Positions 51,701-63,700 of a DNA stretch of 64,000 bases are shown in pieces. A program made the position numbers and the translations under genes. The DNA is from Chrysemys picta bellii (lineage: Eukaryota > Chordata > Testudines > Emydidae), in NCBI RefSeq assembly GCF_011386835.1, contig NC_088792.1, forward strand, positions 58,284,081-58,348,080, read 5' to 3'. Every line of letters starts with the position of its first letter. Position 1 is the first letter of the stretch. A model generated the notes under the pieces. It was not told the origin of the DNA. It saw only the letters and a list, made by a program, of their open reading frames with translations, and did not search any database.

Positions 51701-54700
51701 GCCAATAAATCTGGTAGAAGGGGGGGGGGAGGTAAGGAGGGAATAAAAATCTATGATTTTTTTAATTTAAATTAAATTACAGACTTATTTAATCAAATAA
51801 AGTTATTCAAAATTAAATTTGAATTTGATAGCCTATATTAAGGCCTAAATTTATTATAATCTATTAAAATCATTTAAATTAAATACAAAAATAAGTATTA
51901 ATCAGTATGTTTGCCACCCAGTTGTAAAGAAAGTCAAACCCCTGAACAGGTGGAAGTCACTAGTTAAGCACCTGGAACCAGCCTTTAATGAAGGGCTAAA
52001 CCAGCTTTTGACAGCACTAGCTTCTTCTGCAGGGGTAGAAAGAATATTTTCTTCATGTCAGATTATTCAACTACTTCAGTTCAATGACTAATCCATTCAA
52101 AGTTAAGAAACCAATTGGGATTTGAAAAAGCAGGAATGCTTGTTTTCTTCTTCTATTCTATGAATAAAAAACTAGGTCCAAGAGGATGAAGCTAACCCAG
52201 TTCTAAAATCTTGAAGGACATGGTGACCAGAAACAATCAGTTCAATTCACTAACTACAGATAATATTTCCTTTAATATATCAGTTTTTGATCAACTTTTA
52301 TGTATCCAGCATATTTAAGGTAGCTTTATTTAATTCTTCAAATTAAAATGCTGTTTTGACAAAACCACAGGAAATAAAATTTATTAATAAAAATGAATCA
52401 TTCACCATTTTCTAACAATAAAAAAAGATTACCAAAGCTAATAATTAACATAAGTTTCTAAACACACATTTTTATTAAAATGTGCATGACAAATTGTTTA
52501 TGTGAACACAACATCTCTCACACGCAAATTAAGAATTTGAATAAATGCAAGTCAAGCTACATAGCTACTTAAATGAGTATAGATATATTATATCTTCCTG
52601 GTTAGTAACAAGTACCACCAAGTTTAGTGTGAAGGCTATATTCAATTGCAAGTCCATATGTTTTAATGGTTATCACAAATAAGAAACAAAGTGGTTTTTT
52701 GTTGTTTTCATCTTAACTAAAAAATACAAATGGAAAACATGACTAACATCAACTATTTAAATCAAGGTTTCCTGCTTGCTGATTTAAATCATTATTAAAT
52801 TCAGCAATTTAAATCATTTTGATTTAAATCAATCCACCTTGCTGTAATGAGTCTCAATAATTCCTGTTAAATAAAGAGTGAATATGTTATACCTTTCTCT
52901 GAATGTCATCGAAGATTTCAGGTGTTGGTTCCTCGTGGTTCAATGTTTCTGCCAGTTTTGCTACCAAGGAGTCATCAATATTAACTCTTGGAGATGCCTG
53001 TCACAGAGATCTAAATCAATGTGTGTAGGGTTTAACTTAAAAAAACCAACACCACTCCATTTGAAAAAATTAAACCCCAGCCTTAATACAAAATAGGGCT
53101 ATAAATAAGAAACACACAAAGTAATAACTCTGCAACAGTTATTGAAATCAAACCTAAAAATGCCCTGTGCATACAGCTGCTATTCAGTTAACGAGAGTTA
53201 TATGAATCAAGGGGATCACAAAGAGAGGAGTTTGAGAGGGAGGTTTGTGGGAGGAAGACGGAATATAATCGCTATGGTTAGGAAGGGCTGCATCGCCAGT
53301 GCCAACGCTGCTCCTGTCTCCTCCACCTGTGCTTGTACCCAGACAGACAGCCTAACCATTGATGCCTCTACTTAGATCCTGGTGTGGATTTGCAGAGACT
53401 GTGGCCTGCATTTCCCACTCTCAGAAAGTCAGACTGGGGGGGAACCATCCAGTGTGAAAGGTGCCTGCTGGTGGAATCTCTCAGGAAGCAGGAGAGCTAC
53501 ATTAGGAGGTGGCTAGGCTGAGGAGCATTCATGCCCATGAGCAATTCCTTGAGAGTAGTCATATGGAGACATCCAAGGCTGAGGAAGCTGCCAGTGTCCT
53601 CCCTGTGACAGAGCCATATCCTCCTCACCTGGTGGTGTGACAGCAGTCCTCTGTAGCTGGTTACCTCTGGCAGCAGGGAGTGCTCCACCCCAACTACCAA
53701 CCCACCCACCATGGTGATGGGAAACCATTATGGTGCCCTGGCAATGAGCAATGAGGAATCACCCCCAAAAGATTGAAGAGGAGAGCCATGTACCCCAAGG
53801 CTGGGAGGATTGCAGCCACCATTCCCAGGGGAAACGTAGGGTAGTGATGGTTGGTGACTCTCTTCTGAGGGGGACGGAGGCATCCATCTGTCACCCTGAC
53901 ATAGCATGCTGCCTGCCAGGGGCCTGTATCTGAGACGTTACAGAGGGATTGTCGAGGATCATCCAGCCCTCTGACTAGAACCCCATGCTACTCATCCATG
54001 TGGACACTAATGATACTGCGAGGTACGACCCTCTGCAGATCAGGAGTGACTACAGGGCTCTGGGACTAAGAGTGAAGGAGTAGGGAGCACAGGGGTGTTC
54101 TCTTCGATCTTTCTGGTCAAGGGTAGGGGCCCAGGCAGAGGCAGATGCATCCTAGAGTTGAATGCCTGGCAGCATGGATGGTGTTGCCAGGAGGGCTCCG
54201 GCTTCCTTGACCACGGGATGCTGTTCCAGGAAGAAGGACTGCTAAGCAGAGATGGGGTCCGCCTATCAAGAAAGGCAAGAGCATATTTGGATACAGACTG
54301 GCTAACCCAGTGAGGAGGGCTTTAAACTAGGTTTGAAGGGGGCAGGTGACCAAAGCCCACAGGCAAGTCAAAAACATGGAGACTTGGGAGAAGGGTCGTA
54401 TTTGGGGGGAGCATGGGTTGTTATAACAGGGATAAGGTGGAGCCAAGACAGAACTGAGGGGCGGGAGAGAAATCAAATCAGTATCTTAAAGGTTTCTATA
54501 CTAATGCGAGAAGTATGGGGAATAAGCAGGAAGAACTTGAAATGCTATTAAATAAACACAACTATGACATAGTTGGCATCTGACTTGGTGGGAGAATACT
54601 CATGACTGGAATATTGGTATAGAAGGGTACAGCTTGCTCAGGAAGGACAGGTAGGGGAAAAAAAGGGAGGAGGTGTTGCCTTATATATCAAAAATGTACA

Positions 54701-57700
54701 CAATCAGATTGAGGTTGAGACGGAAAGAGGAGACAAACTGGTTGAAACCTCTGGGTAAGAATAAAAGGGGAAAAAGCAAGGGTGATGTCATGGCAGGGGT
54801 CTACTACAGACCACCTAGCCAGCATGAAGAGGTAGATGAGGCTTTTTTTAAGCTAGCAAAATCATCCAAAGCACAGGACTTGGTGGTAATGGGGAACTTC
54901 AAGTACCCAGATATCTGTTGGGAAAAATCACACAGCAGGGTACAGATTATCCAACAGGTTCTTGGAATGTATTGGAGACAATTTTTTATTTCAGAAGGTA
55001 GAGAAAGCTAATAGGGGAGAGGCTGTTCTAGATTCAAAATAAAGACAATGGATTTTAGGAAGGCAGACATTAGCAAACTCAGGGAGTTGGTAGATAAGAT
55101 CCCTTGGAAAACAAGTTTAAGGGGAAAAAAACAATTGAAGACAGTTGGCAGTTTTTCCAAAGAAACATTATTAAGGGCACAAGAGCAAACTATCCCACTG
55201 TGTAGGAAAGATAGGAAGTATGGCAAGAGACCACTCTGGCTTAACCAGGAGACTTTCAATTATCTTTAAAAAAAAAAAAAAAAAAAAAAAAGTCCTACAA
55301 AAAGTGGAAACTAGGGTCAAATTACAAAGGATGAATATAAACAAATAACTCACGTATGTTGGGACAAAATTAGAAAGGCCAAGGCACAAAACTAGATCAA
55401 ACTAGCTAGAGAAATAAAGGGTAACAAGAAAACACTACAAATACATTAGAAGCAAGAGGAAGACCAAGGACAGAGTAGGCCCATTACTCAATGAGGGAGG
55501 GAAAACAAGAACAGAAAATGTGGAAATGGCAGAGGTGCATAATGACTTCGTTTCAGTTTTCACTAAGAAGGTTGGTGGAGATTGGACATCTAAACAAAGT
55601 GAATGCCAGTGAAAATGAGCTAGGATCAGTGGCTAAAATAGGGGGGAAAGTTAAAAATTACTTTAACAAGTTAGATGTCTTCAAGTTGCCAGGCCCTGAT
55701 GAAATGCATCCTAGAATACTCAAGGAGCTGACTGAGGAGACATCTGAGCCATTAGCGATTATCTTTGAAAAGTCATGGAAGACAGGAGAGATTCCAGAAG
55801 ACTGGAAAAGGGCAAATATAGTGCCAATCTATAAAAAGGGAAATAAGCACAACCCGGGGAATTACAGACCTGTCAGCTTAACTTCTGTACCCGGAAAGAT
55901 AATGGAGCAAATAATTAAGAAATCAATTTGCAAACACCTAGAAGATAATAAGGTGATTAAGTAACAGCATGAATTTGTCAAGAAAAAATTGTGTCAAACC
56001 AACCTGATAGCTTTCTTTGACAGGGTAACAAGCCTTGTGGATGGGGGGGAAGTAGTAGATGTGGTATATCTTGACTTTATTAAAGCTTTTGATACAGTCT
56101 TCCTAACTGTCAGGGTGGTTAAGCACTGGAATAAATTGCCTAGAGAGGTTGTGGAATCTCTCTCATTGGAGATTTTTAAGAGCAGGTGGGACAAACATCT
56201 TTCAGGGATGGTCTACATAATACTTAGTCCTGCCATGAGTGCAGGGGACTGGACTAGATGACCTCTTGACGTCTCTTCCAGTCCTATGAGTCTATGATTC
56301 TAAGGGGGAGAACAGATCGTTCAAATTCCTCTCAATATCTTCATTCATGTATCGTGAAATTTTCTGAATTATTATCCAGTATTAAATGTGGAGAATCATC
56401 TCAAGAATACATTTGAATGCTTTCAAACTGTTTTTGTAAAAAGTAAAGTAATACAAAGGCATACTTTAAAAAAAATTTAAATAATACATATTTGTTTTCA
56501 TGTGTTTTGTGAATTTGCTGTTTGTGAAATATCCCAGTTGGAGGATACAGGAAACTGAAGTCTTCTTAATAATTATTGTACAACATGGTCAACAAGAATA
56601 TAAATATACTCCATAGAGAAAATGTGTCTCACCTCTGAAGGAACCCAGGAGAAAGACTATCAGTCTGCAAGTCAATTCAATCGTTGATTTCTACATAGAA
56701 GGGTTCTAATTATGACAGAGGTATTTTTTGTGTGTATCCAACCTGGACTACAGCTACCAAACCGTATCTGCCCACCAATCAGCTTCAAAAGACAACAATT
56801 TCTGGTCAACACCAACCTGGTATGTATTTAAAACAAGTGAAAGACTCATTATATAACTGAAGGGAAAATGTGCTGATAAAGAAATATTACATAAAAGATT
56901 TGGATAGAAATTTGTTGAAGACATCTGTGTGAGACAGGGTGAGTGAATTTTAGAAGCACATAAGAAAAGTTTACTCATAGAATCATAGGACTGGAAGGGA
57001 CCTTGAGAGGTCATCTAGCATTCATGGCAGGACTAAGTATTATCTAGATCATTCCTGACAGGTATTTGTCTAACCTGCTGTGATAAATGAAGGGAAGGGG
57101 GGAGCTTTTATGGACACCCAGCCAGCCAGCTAGCTATAAAGTCCCTCTTGGTGGCTGTTCTTGGCTTGCTTTACGTGTAAAGGGTTAACAAAGGCCCCCC
57201 AGGTAAAGGAAATGGAGTGGGCACCTGACCAAAAGAGCCAATGGGAGGGCTAGAACTTTTTAAAATTGGGAAAAAACTTCCCTTTGTCTGGGTTTTGTGG
57301 TGCTCCGGAGAGCGGAGACACAGAGCAGCAATGGTGTAAACAGCTTTAAGCCAGGTATGATTATAGATTATCGATTCATACCTTGAACCTACTTACCTGA
57401 AGCCTCAGATATGTAAGTAAATTAGGGAAGGTCTAGAAAGACACGAGTAGGGTTATTTCTTATTGGCTTATGGAATCCTCTGTGCTAAACCCAGATGCTT
57501 TTGTTTGCTTGTAACCGTTAAGTTGAACCCCAAGAAAGCTATTTTGGGTGCTTGATTTTTGGAACTGCTCTTTTAAAAGCTAGCAAAAGCCTAAGTTCCA
57601 GATGTATTTTTCTTTCTTATTGTTTTTAATAAAATTTACCTTTTTTAAGAACAGGATTGGATTTTTGGTGTCCTAAGAGATTTGTGCATATGTTATTTAA

Positions 57701-60700
57701 TTAGCTGGTGGCAACAGCTAATTTCCTTTGTTTTCTTTCTCAGCTCTTCCCTGGAGTGGGGGTGAAAGGGCTTGAGGGTACCCCACAGAAAGGAATTCCC
57801 AAGTGCGTCTTCCTGGGTTCCAAAAGGGGTTTTGCATTTGGGTGGTGGCAGCATTTATCAAGCCAAGGTCAGAGAGAAGCTGTAGCCTTGGGAGTTTAAT
57901 ACAAGCCTGGAGTGGCAAATATTAATTTTTAAAATCCTTGTGGGCCCCCACTTTCAGCACTCGAAGTGCCAGGGTGGAGAATCAGCCTTGACACCTGCTC
58001 TTAAAAATCTCCAATGATGGAGATTCCACAACCTCCTTAGGCAATTTATTCCAGTGCTTAACCACCTGGACAGTTAGGAAGTTTTTTCTAATGTCCAACC
58101 TAAACCTTCTTTGCTGCAATTTAAGCCCATTGCTTCTTGTCCTATCCTCAGAGGTTAACAACAATTTTTCTCCCTCCTCCTTGTAACAACCTTTTACATA
58201 CTTGAAAACTGTTATCGTGTCCCTTCTCAGTCTTCTCTTTTCCGGACTAAACAAACCCAGTTTTTCCAATCTTCCCACATAGGTCGTGTTTTCTAGACCT
58301 TTAAACATTTTTGTTGCTCTTTCTCCAATTTGTCCACATCTTTTCTGAAATGTGGTGCCCAGAATTGGACACAATACTCCAGTTGAAGCCTAATCAGCGC
58401 AGAGTAGAGCGGAAGAATTACTTCTCCTGTCTTGCTTACAACACTCCTGCTAATATATCCCAGAATGATGTTCACTTTTCTTGCAACAGTGTTACACTGT
58501 TGACTCTCATTTAGCTTGTGGTCCACTACGATCCCCAGATCTCTTTCCTCAGTACTTCTTCCTAGGCAGTCATTTCCCATTTTGTATGTGTGCAACTGAC
58601 TGTTCCTTCCTAAGTGGAGTGCTTTGCATTTATCCTTATTGAATTTCATTCTATTTACTTCAGACCATTTCTCCAGATTATTCCGAATTATAATCCTATC
58701 CTCCAAAGCACTTGCAACCCCTCCCAGCTTGGTATCGTCCGCAAACTTTATAGGTGTACTCTCTATGCCATTATCTAAATCATTGACGAAGATATTGAAT
58801 AGAACCAGACCGAGAACTGATCCCTGTGGGACCCCACTCATTATGCCCTTCCACCATGACAGTGGACCACTGATGATTATTCTCTGGGAATGGTTTTCCA
58901 GCCCGTTTTGCACCCACCTTATAGTATCTCCATCTAGTTTGTATTTCCCTAGTTTGTTTATGAGAAGGTCATGTGAGACAGTATCAAAGCTTAACTAAAG
59001 TCAAGATATACCACGTCTACTGCTTCCCCCCATCCACAAGGCTTGTTACCCTGTCAAGGAAAGCTATCAGATTGGTTTCACATGATTTGTTCTTGAGAAA
59101 TCCATGCTGATGGTTACTTATCACCGTATTATATTCTAGATGTTTACAAATTGATTTCTTAATTATTTGCTCCATTATCTGTCTGGGTACAGAAAGATAA
59201 TTGTGCAGTAACTGGTTCTTCAAGATGTGTCCTTCTCCCTCCCTCAATGGGTGCTCCACTTTAGGTGCCCAGGTGCCTCAAGCCCTTGATTGGAGATTTT
59301 TTGTTAGCAATGTCCATTCAGTCCATGCATGCAGTATACACAACCTCATGCCGCACTTCAAGGGTATATAGGCTGCGTGGGTGAACCACCCTCAGGTCCT
59401 TCTCTATCTGAACATCCAACAAGAACAGTCCAAAGCAGAGGGGAAAGAGGGTGGGTAGTGGAGCACCCACAAGGTCAATCATCTTGAAGAACCAGAGTTA
59501 CACTACAAAGAGTGTCTAACCTTTTCTTCTTCAAGTAGAATACCTATGGGTGCTCCATTTCAGGTGACTCCTGAGCTGTATCCTCACAGAGATATATCTG
59601 CATATCTCAGACACGGAAATGTTTTTGAGTAAAAATGTGGAAGTTGCATTCGATCTTTCTGTGATGCAGACAAAATTTAGGTGATTTTTTGGTCCTATCC
59701 CGATAAAAAGCCAAAGCCCAGCCTACATCTAATGTATGAAGGGATGTCTCCTGCTGAGATTTATGTGGTTTAGGAAAAAATAATAGTAGATTAATAGACT
59801 GGTTAAGATGGAAATCAAACAGCACCTTAAGAAAGAACTTTGGATAGGTCATAGGGAGACGTTGTCCTTGAATAATACAAGTGGGCTGTCTGCCATCAAG
59901 GCTCCAATTTCTCCAACCCTGCGAGCTGACGTGATAGCTTCTGGGAAGGGTGTCTTCAAATATACGTGAAGCAAGGAGTAGGTTGACATAGGTTAAAACG
60001 GAGGCTCCATAATGTATCTAAGTACCAGGCTGAGATCAAGTCAGTAGTATCCTTAACCTGAGGGTAAAGATTCCCCAGATTCTTAATAAGTCTCAAGAAC
60101 ATAGGGTGATCAAAAATAGAAAACCCCTCTAGCGGGGAATGAAATGCTGATATTGTGCAAGATGAACTTAATAGAGCTGATAAACCTGGTTGTCTTTAAC
60201 TCCAGCAGATAATCCAAGATGGCTGAGAGCAGAGAAGATTCAGGGATATGGTGGTGATGGTGACATCCGTGGTTGAACCTTTTCCATTTCTGAAAGTAAG
60301 TAATTCAAGTTGACTCCCTTCTAATGTTTAGTAATACTTGTTCTACTCCTGTCGACCAGGTGGATTCTATTCCCGTGAACCTTCTAGGAACCATGCTTGG
60401 AGATGGAGGACTCCTGCCTAACCTTGTTCATCGTTCTTAGAATTAGTGGTGTTGGAGGGAATGTAGAACAAGCCCTTTATCCAAAGAAGGAAAAATGCTT
60501 CTCCCAAAGAGAGGCAAATCCATGCCTTCTATTGAAAAAGGGGCACTTCCTGTTGCTGGATGTGGTGAATAAGTCACCTGTGGAAGTCCCCACTTCTGGA
60601 TATCCCAAGAAGGATTTGAGAGTCCAACTCCCATTCATAGTGCTGAGAGAAGCATCTGCTGAGCATATTGTCAGGGACATTCTGGATTCCAGGAAGGTAA

Positions 60701-63700
60701 ATGGATGATATCTGAATCTGATGGGCTATACCCCAGTTCCATAATATTACAACTTCAGTGCACAGGGAGGCGATCTTGATCTTCCGTTTGTTGATCTAGA
60801 ACATGCAAGCCATGTTGTCCATCAAGTTTCTAATGGATTTGCCCTTGATGAGGGGTAGGAACTAAAGGGAGGTGATGTCTGGCCAGGGAGTAGACTGCCG
60901 CTAGCCACATTTGAAGGGGGTGCAGTCTGAGCTTCGCATGGCGGACAACATAAGTGCATGCTGCCATGTGACCCAATAGTCTGAGACAGACCCGGGCCAC
61001 AGTGAGTGGATGTGCTGTGACACTGGCAATTAGATGAGACATTGCCTTGAACCTGGCCTCTGGCAGAAACGCTCTGGCTCGGTAGAGTTGAGTACCGCCC
61101 TGATAAACTCTATCCATTGGACCAGGACTAAAGTTGATTTTTGTTCGTTTGTTTGTTGCCCAGAGCCCGACAAATGGCTTGCAGCATTTCAATGCTGTGT
61201 TAGACTTAGGCCCTGGAGTGGCCCTTGATGAGCCAATCGTCAAGGTATGGGTAAAGCTGGATACCACAACGCCTGAGGTAGGCCACCACCACTGACACAC
61301 ATTTCATAAACACGCTTGGTGCTGTTTCCAGGCCAAATGGGAACACCGCAAATTGGTAGTGGGCGGTCCCAACTATGAAACGTAGGAACCATCTGTGAGC
61401 ATGGAATATCGATATGTGAAAGTAAGCTTCTTTCAAATTGAGGGTGGCATACCAGTCTCCTGGATCCAGGGAAGGAATGATGGAGGTCAGGGAGATCATG
61501 CGAAACTTCAACTTCTTGAGATACTTGTTGAGGTTCCGCAGGTTGAGGATGGGCCATAGACTCCCCTTTGGCATCAAAAGTAGTGGGTGTAAAACTCCTT
61601 GCCCCTTAAATGCAGTGGGACTTCGACGGCTCCCACCTACAGAAGGCCTTGCACCTCCCGAACGAGCAGATGCTCATGAGAAGGGTCCCTGAAGAGGGAG
61701 GGTGGGAGGAAGGGATAGAAATAAACTGGAGAGTATATCCCCCTGCTACTGTGCTGATGACCCACTGGTCCAATGTTATAGAGGCCCAGGCAGGGAAGAA
61801 GGGGGACAGACGGTTGGAAAATAACAGGGGAGCAGGACACAGGCTATGTCACCCTCAAAATGCTTGCTTACCACCTAGTTGGTTATGGGTGGAGCTCGAA
61901 TGAGCTGAGGATGCCGGCTTTAAGGTTTTCAATTTGTTTTTCTTCATCTAAGTCAACCAACTTTTGAGTACCTTATATGAATTGCGTTTTACAGGACAGG
62001 CAGTCATCAGCGCTGATGCCAGCATCCCTTTACAGACCTACTAGCAGGAACTACACCTCTACCCTGACAGAACGCTGTCCTTGGGAGCCAAAAAAATCTT
62101 ACCACATTATAGGTGAAACCGCGTTATATTGAACTTGCTTTGATCCGCTGGAGTGCACAGCCCCGCCTCCCCGGAGCGCTGCTTTACCGCGTTATATCCG
62201 AATTCATGTTATATCTGGTCGCTTTATATCGGGGTAGAGGTGTATTTACCCTACACTTGATGCAAGTGAAATCATTCAGGTATCAACTGCAACATATCTG
62301 TTTTCTTGTAACAAGTTTTTTACCAAATCTATTTCACAAGAAGTTAGCTTCTGATTGCTCTAAATTTAACTAAGAGTTCTGACACTGCAGTGTACTTTTA
62401 AAAAAAAACATTCCACAAATACTTACCAATTCAAAAATTAGTAAATTATTTCAAAAAGAATATTCCTACCTTCTCTGATAAGTACTGCTCATAAATTCCA
62501 ACTGCAGCTGCTCTTAATAGGCCTTTGGTTTGATTAGTCTGATGTTTTCCATCTCTCTGCCGGCTTAGTAATACCTCCAGCTGTTGCTGTGCTGTAACCC
62601 TGTACCCTTCCACTGTCATCCAGAAGAAGAGATGTGCTTGGCCTCCAGTCTGCTGCATGTAATCTACAAAATCAATCATTATTGTAATTATACCTGTTAG
62701 GATAAAAACACATCTTAAGAACTCACGCATCCTGATGTAAAAAACGGCTAGGTCAGAAACATTAACTAAATTAGGAATAAGCTTCAGGATTTGATTATGG
62801 TTTTGGATAAGACTATAACATTGACACTCAGAGTCACTGTAAGAAACGCCCCCCAACGCCCTATGGGATACTCATAAGACTTCATCAAAAAGCCAAGTCT
62901 GGAGGAAAGTATAGACCTAGGGCTGTGTTTTATATTAAAAAATGAGCACATCACATCTTAATTGTAGCCACAGCCATATGAGATATAATAGGGACTGTGC
63001 GCAGCATGGTAGGAGCCAAGACGAAATTGAACCTGAGGTAAGATTGGGTCCCTTCACAGAAGTCTAAAAGTTAACTTTTATTTAATCCTTGCAATATCAG
63101 GGCACAACAGAATAAACTGACATTATGTGAAACTTGTAAATGAACTTCACTCCTCTATCAATTTTGTAATTTACTGAACATGCCAACAATCTAAAGACAG
63201 ACATTCTTATTCTTGCATATGAATACATTTTAGAGATATTAAAACTAATGCTTTTTAAAAAGTTTCTTTAAACAAAGGACATTTTTGGCACCTTTTACAA
63301 GGATTTGCAATCCTCCAAATTCTGGCACAGGGGATACTACCATAAATAGTCTCAATAGGACTACCTAGAGTATGAGGCAATGCAGAGGCGACACATGGGG
63401 TGCATGTGGGGTCATGTCCCCCCCCGAGATTTCACTGGCTGGGCCCCTTCCCTGTGTGGCAGCTCCACAGAGAGAGGTAACAGAAGACACCTGGGAGTTG
63501 CAGGGAGCGGCCACTAAGGGTAAGAGGGGATGTGACTCAAACTGTTGAGGGGGTGGGAGAGAAACTTTAAATTGTGCCCCACCACTATCAACAGGTACCA
63601 GTCATCTCTGAAGCAATGTGGTCATAATTTAAGAAATTTGTTCAATTTAAGAGATATTACCAGCCAGCAATATTCCTATTTCAAAAGGAAGAAATCTCCA

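Noticed and set aside
60397..60708. 103-codon plus-strand frame
   Set aside because: Antisense within a DIRS-like element whose coding strand is minus.
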